DNA of 64,000 nucleotides from Deinandra increscens subsp. villosa (GCA_039602395.1 JBCNJP010000006.1:43115279-43179278); one strand, 5' to 3'; positions 32,131 to 42,114 are shown, counted from the first letter of the stretch. The notes: generated by a model not told the origin, from the sequence alone. Numbers and translations are program-made.

Positions 32131-33687
32131 ATTGTGAAAAAGAAAAAGAAAAATAAAAGAAAATTATTTTGTTGGTCTTCTCTGCGTGCTTATGCGGCCG
32201 ACCTGATCACCAACCGATAATTCATGAAAATAAGAAATAAGTGGTTGTCAAAGCAGTGTTGCATGGTTCCTCAAGTTGGGGGTTTGTGAATCCTCAATAA
32301 ACTCTGAGGTTGGGTAGGTTTTGCTATGAACAATTGCGTGTGGGGACGGTTAAACATGACGGTAATTATGTACCACAACTTAAGCACTTTAAAATTTTTA
32401 ACTGGATGTGAGTTTATGTGATTTCAAAATTTTGAGCAATCGTTTAGAGCGTCAAGTAACGGAAAGCTGAAAAGGGTTCCTCAGTTGAAGATGTGTCTGG
32501 TATGATCCATGAAAAACATCAGCTTCGAGGCAAGTGTGTTTTTTAATTACTGTAATTAAGTTTTAATTGTTTTATGTTCTATCTTTAAATGTTTATAAAT
32601 GTATTTTAAAATTTTATGTTCTTGATCACGATCAGATACTCGGGGTTTGAGTCTGAGGGGAAGCTTCGAAAAATTCTCAAATTCTTCAAAGTTAACATTT
32701 TTAGAGAATTAAATTTTATTATGAGGTTTGGGTGCTTTTTAAAAGGTCTTTGAAATTAGAAGGGTCAAAATGAAAATTTTGAAAAAGGGTATAAAAACCC
32801 TGAGTTGTTTACAATCAAACCATTTGATCTTTCTCTTACCGATTACGATCCGCCGAGAAACCCGAGCCCTCCGCCGCTGACTCACCGGAAAACCTTTTTC
32901 CGTTCACCTCCGACCTCCACACGACTGTCCGTCCTCACCATCGCACTCGGCATCGGTTTCCGACCAAAAGCCCCCACACAATCGACTATTTCCACGCGTT
33001 TTCACGACCCATTCTCAGTTCTTACTTTCCAAACCCTAAATCGTGACTGTTCTCAATTTCTACTCCTTTTGAGTCATTTTTACAAGATTTGAAGTCGTTT
33101 TGTTGATTAAAACTCATTAAAGGTAGTTTGGTTGCTTATGATAACTGTTTTGAGGTGTTATAACTTGTTTACGAGTTTTTGCAGGTCTGGTTATGGAGGA
33201 TTTGGCGTTTACGATTTTCGCATTGAAGAAGACGACTCTTTTGTGTTCCCGATCGTCGTTTACGATCGGGGTTTACGATTAGGGTTTCCGTTTGATGATT
33301 ACGATCTGCATTTACGACCGTCGTTTACGATCGGGCCTCAAGTTGTTTTACAAGATTACGATGGGGCCCATGTGTTTACGATTGGACCAGTCGTAAACCT
33401 GATTAGCGGGTCGTAAACTCTCTTTTGTGATCGTAAACCTATATTTTTTTATCGTAAACCCATCAGACTAATTGTAAACACATGATTTTTTTTATTTCAT
33501 CAAACTTGTGTCAAAATTAAATGTTTGTGAAACGTGTAATTCAAAATCAAATATTTTTTCTTGATCGATTCAATTGAAGTTTTCAGAATTTATCAAATTA
33601 AATGAGTTAATCAATTGAATTTCAAGTTGTTTCCAAACAAAATAGTTTTGATGAATATGTCTGATACATATGTCTTGTCTTTCTCAG
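31609..33687 (+). other. 2-kb non-coding spacer of copia G
   Basis: Lies between RNase H and the accessory ORF. It holds a (TA)n microsatellite (about 32096-32126), an AT-rich tract, a CT-rich stretch (32820-33010), and the second cluster of TTTACGAT/ATCGTAAA motifs (33160-33480). It ends in TTGTCTTTCTCAG immediately before the accessory ATG. This placement fits a regulatory and splice region for a subgenomic RNA. No conserved protein is seen. Confidence 0.55.
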
Positions 33688-35127
33688 ATGGCAGAAGAGA
33701 TGCTTATCGAAGACATAAAGTATGAACAGGATCATTGTATGCCGGCGTATCTGGAAGACCCGCCAGAAAAACATATGGAGCTATTCTACTCTCTTGTGGC
33801 CGGGTTGAACACTTGCAAAATCAACCACGCCCTGAGGTCGAATGTGCTTATAGATGAGATGCTGGTCAGAGAGTTCTGGGGTACTGCTAGAGTCAATGCT
33901 GATAAGACAAGGATTACCGCAACTGTTCAGAACAGACAAGTTGTGATTGAAGAAGAAGATATCAGACAAGGGCTAAACATTACAGATAAAGCCACTGATC
34001 CAATATCATATCCGAAGGAGGTAGTTCTAGCAGGTGCTCAGTCGATGGGATACGAAGGGAAGTTTCCACCAATCTTTAAGAAGCTTCTGCCGCACTACTG
34101 GAGGTGCCTAGCACATTATATGCAGAAGTCATTTCTAGGCAAGAGAACCAGTTTTGATCAGCTGAATCAACTATATGGAACTGCTTTCGTCTCTTTGGCT
34201 TTAGATTGGGATTTCAACTTCTCAAAGATGATGCTAATGGACTGGGTAGGCAATGCTGATTTGAGTGCCAGAGAACAATTTTTGATGACTCCAAGATTTG
34301 TTCAAATGGTGGTAATGAAGAAATACCCAATGATTGAGGAGAGGGTCGAGAAGTTGGACATCAAAGTAATGGATTGTGGGGTTTTTGGTCTTCAAACCCA
34401 AGATAGAAAGGGCAAAAACAGCTTTCAAGGAAGACTTGAATGGGTTAAGAGAGGTGTGTTCCCAGAGGTGGCAAGGGAACAAGAATTTGATGAAGATGAA
34501 CCTGAAGCTGCAGTGCCAAATGTTAATGCATCCGTTGCAGAAGACCAAGACTTAACAGCAACTCCGGCTGTTAATGTACAAGAAGAAGATGCAATCATAC
34601 CCTCCGATGAAGAGAATGTAATGGATGATATTCTCGCTGGCCAGGAGATTACTGATGATGATATCTATGGGAATCTGGGGCCCCTTAACCTTAAAAGGTC
34701 AAGGGATGACATGATCGGATCATCAGGCAGTGACACAACCCCTCCTGAGCTGAATCTGGATGCTGAAGATGTTCTTGAAGAACCTGTTCCAGCACGTGAA
34801 CCTTCACCAAGAAAGAGGTCAGATCCAAGAAGCATCAGATTCAAGCTGTCAAAGACCAGCTCAAGCATTTTGCTAATACAACCGGCTGGACCCAGTTCTG
34901 AGGGTCCCAGTGCACAAGAAGAAACAGCTGCTGAAGATGTACAAGCTCAACCTGCTGCTGCACAGACTGAAACACCACTTCTAACCGAACGTAGCCCAGT
35001 TCGGGAAGAATGTCAATTCATAGAGGTTGATCACACATTCGCTGTTCCAAGCCCGATGAAAGTGAGCTGCTCCGGTTATTATTCAGCCAACAGCAATACC
35101 AAGTTTTCGCCCACTTCAATCAGCTGA
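33688..35127 (+). CDS. copia G accessory ORF, N-terminal part (unknown function)
   Basis: The ATG at 33688 directly follows a pyrimidine-rich CAG, so it was preferred to an upstream Met at 33670. About 480 codons. A folded-looking N-terminal domain (to about residue 250) contains NVLIDEMLVREFWGTARV and YGTAFVSLALDWDFNFSKMM, a pattern I recall from an extra ORF common in Asteraceae copia elements. The rest is acidic and Pro/Ser-rich (for example ITDDDIYGNLG). No signal peptide or convincing membrane span is seen, so a classical envelope protein is unlikely. The TGA at 35125 seems due to a frame change, since coding continues in the next frame. The function is not known to me. Confidence 0.7.
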   Translation: MAEEMLIEDIKYEQDHCMPAYLEDPPEKHMELFYSLVAGLNTCKINHALRSNVLIDEMLVREFWGTARVNADKTRITATVQNRQVVIEEEDIRQGLNITDKATDPISYPKEVVLAGAQSMGYEGKFPPIFKKLLPHYWRCLAHYMQKSFLGKRTSFDQLNQLYGTAFVSLALDWDFNFSKMMLMDWVGNADLSAREQFLMTPRFVQMVVMKKYPMIEERVEKLDIKVMDCGVFGLQTQDRKGKNSFQGRLEWVKRGVFPEVAREQEFDEDEPEAAVPNVNASVAEDQDLTATPAVNVQEEDAIIPSDEENVMDDILAGQEITDDDIYGNLGPLNLKRSRDDMIGSSGSDTTPPELNLDAEDVLEEPVPAREPSPRKRSDPRSIRFKLSKTSSSILLIQPAGPSSEGPSAQEETAAEDVQAQPAAAQTETPLLTERSPVREECQFIEVDHTFAVPSPMKVSCSGYYSANSNTKFSPTSIS

Positions 35128-36229
35128 GCTTCCAATTGAGACGAGGATCAGTACTGACCCTCATATTAACTATCTGATGTCTCAGAATAGAATCAGAGAA
35201 AATGAGATAAAAGCACTACAAGCTGAAAACAGAAGATTACGACAAAAGGAAGTGGCAGACAAGAATCAAATGAAGTGGATGTATGAGAATTTGATGGACC
35301 TGAAAAAGAGGTTTAATGTCTTGAAGGGTGAAGTAGAGTCAAATACTACTAGTGCCTCAGGTCAAAGCTCATCACAACGTCTGCAAGGTGCTGAAGCGTT
35401 AAATGAAGACGATGGTGATGAAAATATTGAGATGTCTGACTATGCTAGAGGAGGAAGAGTGATCTCCAAAGCTCCTGAGGGTCATGACAACTGGTTCCGA
35501 GAATTCTTTCAAGGACCAGCCCCCACTAAATATGCTCTTGATCTTGGAAAGAGCTCTATTGACAAAAAGGGGAGTTGTGAACCCATCTTGTGCTGGCATT
35601 ACGACGCTGAGAAGAAATTATTTGCTGTGATCCGTGAAGGCTACAGTCCTGTTGAATATTATAGAACTCGTGCACAATTCCATTCTTGGACTGAGCCTGA
35701 GATCAGAAATCTGCTTCGAGCTCCTTACATAAACAGGTGGAACAGCCCTGACGGAGACCTCATCAGAAACAATTTGCTGAGCCATAAAGAAGAAAACTTT
35801 GCAAATTTTGATCTTAAGCAAGTGAGGTGGGTCCAGACTGGGACTGATCCAGTGACTGGAGAGGAAATTGGTGAAGCAAGGAGACCACCTACCAAGCGCA
35901 CCAGAGTTATTAACATGTTGGATGAGATAGAGGATGCTACCTTGGTCAAAAACTTTGACTATTGGTGTTACGATCCAACGACACACGAGGTGGTGGTTCT
36001 CTGCAAGGACATGAGGCAGTTTCGCTTTTACGATCCGGTGGATCTGCTAAGATTTGGAGAGAGAGACATCAAGCTCCTTGCCTCCCAACCTATTCTCGGA
36101 GATGAAAACGACATGGAGAATGTTATTCGGGTTGGTATCTTTCATGGGACGGCAAACCGGATTGTGGAGCATAAATGGTGGTCCAGCAAAGCGCCAAAGG
36201 CTTTCAGATTTGATTTGCTGCTACCATAG
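35108..36229 (+). CDS. copia G accessory ORF, C-terminal part
   Basis: An open frame overlapping the end of the previous one and continuing to 36229; the first Met is at 35177. The start is a likely coiled coil (ENEIKALQAENRRLRQKE, then NQMKWMYENLMDLKKRF). A conserved-looking C-terminal domain has ILCWHYDAEKKLFAVIREGY, YWCYDPTTHEVVVLCKDM and RFYDPVDLLRF, which copia H matches in its relic. It ends 31 bp before the 3' LTR. I infer that it and 33688-35127 are one protein split by an indel near 35050-35110. The protein is neither gag nor pol; its role (RNA binding, host factor, particle?) is unknown. Confidence 0.65.
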   Translation, partial: RPLQSAELPIETRISTDPHINYLMSQNRIRENEIKALQAENRRLRQKEVADKNQMKWMYENLMDLKKRFNVLKGEVESNTTSASGQSSSQRLQGAEALNEDDGDENIEMSDYARGGRVISKAPEGHDNWFREFFQGPAPTKYALDLGKSSIDKKGSCEPILCWHYDAEKKLFAVIREGYSPVEYYRTRAQFHSWTEPEIRNLLRAPYINRWNSPDGDLIRNNLLSHKEENFANFDLKQVRWVQTGTDPVTGEEIGEARRPPTKRTRVINMLDEIEDATLVKNFDYWCYDPTTHEVVVLCKDMRQFRFYDPVDLLRFGERDIKLLASQPILGDENDMENVIRVGIFHGTANRIVEHKWWSSKAPKAFRFDLLLP

Positions 36230-36250
36230 ACGGTCTAATGGTTCATGCCT

Positions 36251-36260
36251 AGGGGAAGAT
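36251..36260 (+). promoter_or_regulatory. polypurine tract of copia G
   Basis: AGGGGAAGAT directly before the 3' LTR start TGTTGGGC. Confidence 0.85.
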
Positions 36261-36665
36261 TGTTGGGCTATATTTATTGAGGCATGAACATTAGTTATTG
36301 GGCTTGCTTTAACTTTGTTTTGGGCTTATTATTTAATGGGTTATTGGGCTTAATGTAGTTTACTATTGGGCCATGTGGGCTTCATTATAGTTTACGATTT
36401 TTGTAATAGGTTTACATGAGGCACTATATAAGCCTCATGTGTTTATGATTTTAGCAAGCTTTCTATTTGAATTTAAGGAGTTTACGATTTCTGTGTGGAT
36501 TCCCATTTACGATCAGCTTCACTTGTTATGTTTATCATTCAAGATTCAATCTTTCTCATAGATTGAATCTATTTCCTCAACTTGTTTCTTGAATCAATCT
36601 CATTTGAGGTTTCCGCACTCATTTGAGATCGAATATCGTGTTGACGGTTTGATCTCGGACCTACA
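36261..36665 (+). repeat. 3' LTR of copia G
   Basis: 405 bp; differs from the 5' LTR by G/A at two places, one T/C and one T deletion. Followed by the target duplication CTTCT. Confidence 0.95.
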
Positions 36666-36729
36666 CTTCTCCTGACCACAACAAAATTATAAATGCCAAA
36701 AACCATGACAAAACCATGAAAAACTAGAG

Positions 36730-39145
36730 GAACCAACCTACAATTTTAAAACTCATTGAGTTTTAATCAACTTGAAAATTAAAACTCATATTAATTCTCA
36801 CTGTTGAAATTTAAAACTCATTTTAGTTAAAACTCAATAAAACTAACTGAAACTAAAACTCAATGAAATAACTCACTAAAATAAAACTCACTACAATAAA
36901 CCTCATTGAAATAACTCACTGAAATTAAAACTCGCTGAAGCAAAACTCACTGAAATTTAATTTATAACTCACTAAAATTTAATTCATAACTCACAGAATA
37001 TAAGTTACTAAAATAGAACTCATAACTATAATAAAACTCACTGCAATAAAACTTACTAATTTTAAATAGAAGTCACTGAAATTTTAAATAAAAATCACTG
37101 AAATAGAGCTCATAACTATTATAAGACTCAATGAATTTTAATTAAAAGTCACTGAAATTTAAAACTCATCAGTGATTTTAACTGAAATATAAGACTCATT
37201 GAAAATTTTAAAACTCACTGACTTTTAATCAACTTGAAAATTAAAACTCATATTAATTCTAATTGTTGAAATTTAAAACTCATTTTAGTTAAAACTCAAA
37301 AAAAACTAACTGAAACTAAAACTCACTCAAATAAAACTCACTGCAATAAACCTCATTGAAATAACTCCTTGCTTAGTTTAAAACTCACTGTTGACTTTAA
37401 AACTCAATATTGACTTTTAAAATTGTATTTAAAACTCACTACTCAATGTTGACTTTAAAACTCACTGTTTAGATTTTCGAAATTTACAGTGTGTTTTAAA
37501 CTCAACAATAGGATTTATAGGTAAGGATTTAAAACTGACAGTTTTTTAAAACTCACTAAAACTCACCGTTTACTAAGGATTTAAAACTCAGTTTTTTTTT
37601 AAACTCACTATGGATTTTAAAACTCAAAGTTTGTTTAAAACTCACTAAGGATCTAATACTCACCAAGGGTTTAAAAACTCACAGTTTGTCTAAAAACTCA
37701 CCAAGGATATAAAACTCACTAAGGATTTAAAACTCACAATTTGTTTAAAAACTCACTAAAGGATATAAAACTCACTAAGGATTTAAAACTCTCTAACTAT
37801 TTAAAACTCAGTTTGTTTAAAACTCACTAAGGATATAAAACTCATTTGACTTAACTGTATATTTGACCTTATTTTTGTATCAGATAGTTTAAGCCTTTGA
37901 GGTTCACATATACACATATAAAACTCATTTGACTTAACTGTAGATTCGGCTTTTAAAACTCACTCGAAACTTTAAAACTCATCTAAGCATAATAGAATAA
38001 AACCCAAGTTTATAGTGAGTTCTAAAGAGTAAGTTCATTGTCTCTAAATAAGTTTTAATTCTCAACTGAGTCTTAAAACTCACCATAAACTTAAGTTTTA
38101 TTTTTATTACTTTAAGAGTTTTAAATGAGTTCTATAAGTCAAACTAACTTTGCAGTGAGTTTTAAAAATCAAGTTTACAGTGAAATTTAGTTTAAAACTA
38201 ATTAAAACTTACTACGGTTTAAAACTCACAACATAATAAAATCTGAGTTGTGATATAACAAACTCGAGTATTAATACTCGGTGCAATTTAATCTGTAAAC
38301 TTGAGTTTTCCAAGTGAGTTTTAATCATAGTAGACTTAGTAGTATACTTAAGTTTTAATAAAACTCAACAGAATAAAACTCAAGTGAGTCTTAAGACTTG
38401 CAACAAAATAAAACTCATTTTTTATGTGAGTTTTATATGAGTTTTCAAACTTTTTCTAAAACACAATATGAGTCCAAATGAATAAAACTCACTTTTAAAA
38501 ACTCAAGTGAGTCTTAAGGCTTGAAACAAAATAAAACTCAATTTTTCTTACAAGCCAATATCCTAAACCCGTTGGAATCTCAGTTACTTCCATCGAAAGA
38601 ACTGATGCAAAACCTACATCTTCAATCGTCATTCTTTGAGCTTCATTTAATGTTTAATCATATTTAGGAAATGAGATGGAGATGTACGACCTGTGATCAA
38701 ACGACCTCTATACGGTACATACTCTTTTTCTTTTTTAACTTGGTTGGATTCTTTTGAGGTACATACTCTTTTTCTTTTTTTCCTTGGTTGGATTCTTTTG
38801 AGGCTGCATTGACGAAAAAATCTTAATATTAAAAATCAAATTTTGTATTAAAACTCAATTTCAAACTTATATCTAACTTTTATTTTTAAAACTCACTGCA
38901 GAGTGTTAAAATTATATATACTCACATCTTAAAACTCACTGTAGAGTATTAAAATTACAACTCACATTTTAAAACTCACTTTAGAGTTCAGTAGAACTAA
39001 ATCAATTAGTTTAATAAACAAGGCGTTTAAAAAAAACAAAGAGTTTGCAGTGAATTTTAAAAGTAAAAGGTTTATAAATTTACTGAAAGTTAGTAAAACT
39101 CGATACAAATTTGAACTTGATTAAAACTCACTGACTACGAACAAC
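36730..39145 (-). repeat. degenerate AAAACTCAC array, right arm of element E
   Basis: The left-arm motif in inverted orientation (TTAAAACTCACT and variants) recurs for about 2.4 kb, with short echoes at 39900-39960 and 40070-40160. Some sub-stretches repeat nearly verbatim, such as AAGGATTTAAAACTCAC and GATATAAAACTCACTAAGG around 37560-37830. A few direct-orientation units occur at 38010-38460. With the left arm it could form extensive hairpins. Confidence 0.85.
38714..38802. repeat. 44-bp tandem duplication
   Basis: Two adjacent copies beginning GGTACATACTCTTTTTCTTT and ending in GGATTCTTTTGA, starting at 38714 and 38758, in element E's right arm. Confidence 0.9.
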
Positions 39146-39166
39146 TTTAATAAAACTCAGATACTT

Positions 39167-39900
39167 ATTTTTTTGAACAATCAATAAATAAGCTACGAAA
39201 ACCAGCCGAAGACTGGCCAAATACAAAGTCCGAAACAAAACATAACAATAACAAAAGCACAAACAAAAGCCCCAAGAAAAACCCAAACACACATACCCGC
39301 CTGACAAAACAGAACTCTAACAAAGACCTACTATAGAACAAAACAAACATGTGGGCATCACAGAGAACCAACAGCAACAACCATCCAACCCTACGCACCC
39401 AAAACCATCCTATCAAACGATCCTGAAGCCCAACCCATCAGCGAACACGCACCACACAATAGAAAAAGCCACCAATAAAACCCATCCCAGCAACGTTATT
39501 TCTACCCCTCCAACAAACAGCAAACTTAGGAACTGTAAAGCTCACTCCTATCCAGAGCCTCATCCAAATGACAGCAATCAAGAGAACTACAAACTACAAG
39601 AGGCCGACAAACAGCACTACCCATTTGCCCACAGTTAATTTATATAAATCCCTCTAAAAACCCAAGACAAGCACATATGAACATCACCAGGATTCCCTCC
39701 AACGAAACATAGTTGCATCCTTGAACAACCTATAGCATATAACACCCAAACCGACCAGCCCACTAAAAAACCACCCAACACGAATCAAAACTCACACCCC
39801 ACACGAAACGAATAAACACACCCACCCCAGAAACGAATGCAAAACAACCGCCCTGGCCCCAATAGAGAAACTCAACGCCACAGAAGACCTCACTGATTAA
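39167..39900 (-). mobile_element. 3' end of a non-LTR (LINE) retrotransposon, 5'-truncated (candidate)
   Basis: On the minus strand this is a T/G-rich, stop-filled stretch ending TTCGTAGCTTATTTATTGAT and TGTTCAAAAAAA, the style of plant LINE 3' UTRs with a short A-tail. It interrupts the AAAACTCAC array, which continues on both sides. No endonuclease or RT remains, so assignment rests on base composition and tail only. Confidence 0.45.
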
Positions 39901-40238
39901 AACACAGAGAGAGTTTTTGCAGTGAGTTTTAATTACAAACAAGACTCAAACAAAACTCAATGTATAATAATACCCCTTTTAAAACATAAGTTATACCCAT
40001 TATTGAACTCATCATTAAACTCATAAGTTCTATATCAGTTCTGAACGCAAAATATAATGTAATTCTATATGTTTTATGAGTTTTAAAAGTGCAAATACAT
40101 AGACACATACTTTTAAAACCCCATTTTACAAGTCGCATACAGTTTGTGAGTTTTATTCTTTTGGATTCATATGCCTGCAAATTCAGCATACATCACACAA
40201 ATTGGAGAGTCGAGAGCGAAAGAGATTGAGAAACTCAC

Positions 40239-40320
40239 TTTCTAGGTCAAGCTCAATAGTTTTGAAGGAAGATCCGAGCTCAGTTAACAGCTTCTTAACG
40301 CTCGGTGTTTCTAAATCCAT
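40239..40320 (-). pseudogene. captured glutaredoxin-like exon fragment
   Basis: Reading leftwards, an 82-bp exon-like piece encodes PSVKKLLTELGSSFKTIELD and ends before a GTGAGT donor. This is the helix-strand block that follows the CPYC/CGYC active site in plant class I glutaredoxins (VKKLLTQLGA-FK-IELD). The active-site cysteines are not present: the residues just upstream read ETPS. No following exons (TVPNVFIGG block) are seen. It is inside element E near its right end, consistent with gene capture. Confidence 0.45.
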
Positions 40321-40681
40321 TGGGAGGTAAGACTCATAATCGATTTCGGAAGTGCAATAATCGGATGTTTTGATGGCGGGTTTAGGAGGTTTGATGGCGG
40401 ATTTTAGGAGGATTGCTGGCTGATTTAGAGGTTTGATGCGGATTTTTGGAGGCTTTACAAATAAAACTCAGAATCGATTTAGCGTATTGATGGCGGATTT
40501 AGGAGGATTGATGTTGATGGCGAATTGGAGTTTGATCGTCGATTGAAAAATCAGGCATTGTTCTTCAAAGGTTCAAGAGAGGATTTTCCAGAGAGCATAG
40601 GGAAAGGATAATCGATGTTTATGATTTCTTTTGACCATCGTACCCCTTCTTCAAAGAAACTCATGATTAAAAATCGGACGG

Positions 40682-40734
40682 TTAAAATAGGGGTCTATAG
40701 GTCTATAGTTTTTAAGGGGTATACAATGAACCTA

Positions 40735-40735
<1 letters not shown>
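40682..40735 (-). repeat. right TIR of element E
   Basis: Reversed, it reads GGGTTAGGTTCATTGTATAC and continues CCCCTTAAAAACTATAGACC. It shares GGGTTAGGTTCA with the right end of MITE F (42114 side). Confidence 0.75.
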
Positions 40736-40794
<59 letters not shown>

Positions 40795-41336
40795 ATTTTG
40801 TGGATGATTGGATGGTTGTGTGTATGCCAACACCCCGTTGCACTAGTTGGTCACATAGGTCTACAGCCCATGTAGCTCTATTGGTATGGTTTTACTTTCG
40901 GCCCATGGGTATCATCCATATGATACGACTTACTTTATTGACTTGCATATTTTGTATCGTATCATTTTATCATGTGTTAACCCTTTGATCTTGTTATGTT
41001 TGCCTCTTTGTTACTTGAGCCTCTTTCTTTTATATATCCGTACTAGGCATTCAGCTCATTCCGTTAATATTGTTTACAACAGGTTCACAGGTTACTTTGG
41101 GTGGGGTTGTGAAGAGCGAAGATTGAACTCTAGGATTTATGACGTTGGCTACTTTTGTAGCATAATCTAGTTTGTCTAGTTCTGGATATTTAAATAATAT
41201 GTAATAAATACTATAATCTATGGCCTTTAAGCGTACTTTTGGTGATGCATCGTAATGTCTAAATTATGGAATTATGTCTTATGTTTTGATTACTATGATA
41301 GTGACACATCAGCCCTATCCGGGTTGGGATGTTATA
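40736..41336 (+). repeat. 3' LTR of gypsy B, second piece
   Basis: Starts in a (TA)n tract of about 26 units, then TGTAATTTTGTGGATGATTG. It matches LTR A (reverse complement) through GGGTTGGG to the end at GTTATA, where A has TTTTACA. Together with 18702-19946 it gives about 1.84 kb, the same as LTR A (1.82 kb). Confidence 0.88.
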
Positions 41337-41933
41337 GCATTATAACAAAAAGAAAAGACCCACCAACTTTGAACTATATTCATTTTAAGTCGGTCAAAGT
41401 TGGATGTTCAATACAAATAATCATGGACCTATAAAAACATAGGGTACTAAACAAGTGAAATGAAAAATTCTCTTATATAGATGTGGTTGAGAAGTGGTGC
41501 TCTATCTTGATAATGAATTATATCTTATATTGGAGGGGGCATTCCTAGTTTTTTTTATGTCATTGAATTTCAACCAGGCCATTCGAGGATGAACATCTGG
41601 CATAACGGTGTTACTCACGACACGCTGCGACCTAGACCATTAGTGTAGCCCATTTCAGGATATATTGACCTTCACGAATGGTCGGGGTGTTAAAACATGT
41701 CGGGCTCAAGAATCTAGTAACCTCTCTGTAAATTGGTCTCACATCTTCACCAATACCACTAGGACAAATCCTAGTTAGCAAGGAGGCATTTCTAAATGAA
41801 TTCATAACTATCCTCCTCACTAATTGATGATAGTATATCACTTCATTTGAAATCATGTGGGTCTTAAAGGGTTACATAACTCTTATTTAAACTATAGCAT
41901 TTAAAATATATATATATATATGTATATATATAT
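41337..41933. other. unassigned sequence right of gypsy B
   Basis: AT-rich, no coding or repeat boundary recognised apart from the (TA)n at about 41908-41933. Confidence 0.3.
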
Positions 41934-42114
41934 AGGGAGATGATCATTTGAGAACCAATTTGATTTGAGAACTAAAAAGAACTAATTTGAGCCACAGGTT
42001 TATTTACATGTATCCCCCCTCCCATGAATTGTAGTGGTCCCCCCTGATATTTGTGGTTGAGATTTAGTTGTCAAAAGTTCTCAAAATAAAAAGTTCTCAT
42101 TTGAACCTAACCCT
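41934..42114. mobile_element. MITE F, TA-flanked
   Basis: A 181-bp unit between two (TA)n tracts. Left end AGGGAGATGATCATTTGAGAA; right end, reversed, AGGGTTAGGTTCAAATGAGA. The terminal AGGG and the ATTTGAGAAC/AAATGAGAAC core are inverted. The right terminus GGGTTAGGTTCA equals that of element E. No coding capacity. Confidence 0.75.

Larger units (their letters stand above)
24067..36665 (+). mobile_element. Ty1/copia element G (12.6 kb, Sirevirus-like, near-intact)
   Basis: Complete element: 5' LTR 24067-24472, PBS 24475, leader, gag, pol, a 2-kb non-coding stretch, an extra ORF region, polypurine tract 36251-36260, 3' LTR 36261-36665, and target duplication CTTCT (24062-24066 and 36666-36670). 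The LTRs differ by three substitutions and one indel, so insertion is recent. Long gag with coiled coil, two zinc knuckles and an extra gene after pol fit the Sirevirus lineage. It sits near the centre of element E. Three single-base frame breaks in gag-pol are the main obstacles to function. Confidence 0.95.
19947..40735. mobile_element. Element E: TIR DNA-transposon-like unit in (TA)n carrying gene fragments
   Basis: Both ends sit in the (TA)n microsatellite of LTR B. The terminal inverted repeats match over about 50 bp: the left end has GTTCATTGTAGACCCC and the right end, reversed, has GTTCATTGTATACCCC, with further matches around TAGACC.ATAGACCCC. Without copia G (24067-36665) it is about 8.2 kb. 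It contains inverted arrays of a TGAGTTTTAA motif and fragments of HSP70/Hsp110, clathrin-assembly and glutaredoxin genes. No transposase is recognised. TIRs plus captured genes point to a Pack-MULE-like, non-autonomous Mutator-type element. A target duplication cannot be read because the flanks are (TA)n. Confidence 0.7.
14401..41336 (+). mobile_element. Ty3/gypsy chromovirus B, 3' part, with nested insertions
   Basis: A plus-strand element of the same LTR family as A. The visible parts are pol (14401-15917), a short tail with polypurine tract (18603-18701), and the 3' LTR in two pieces (18702-19946 and 40736-41336). Copia H (16044-18602) sits between pol and the polypurine tract, and element E (19947-40735) splits the LTR. 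The 5' part upstream of 14401 is replaced by LTR fragment D. Removing the insertions leaves a contiguous, ordinary gypsy 3' end, which is why these pieces are joined as one element. Confidence 0.82.

Noticed and set aside
33688..36229. Calling the copia G accessory ORF a retroviral envelope gene
   Set aside because: No signal peptide, fusion peptide or clear transmembrane segment is visible; only the position is env-like.
36730..39145. CRISPR-like array
   Set aside because: Units are degenerate, spacing is irregular, spacers are not unique or uniform in length, and the context is a plant transposon.
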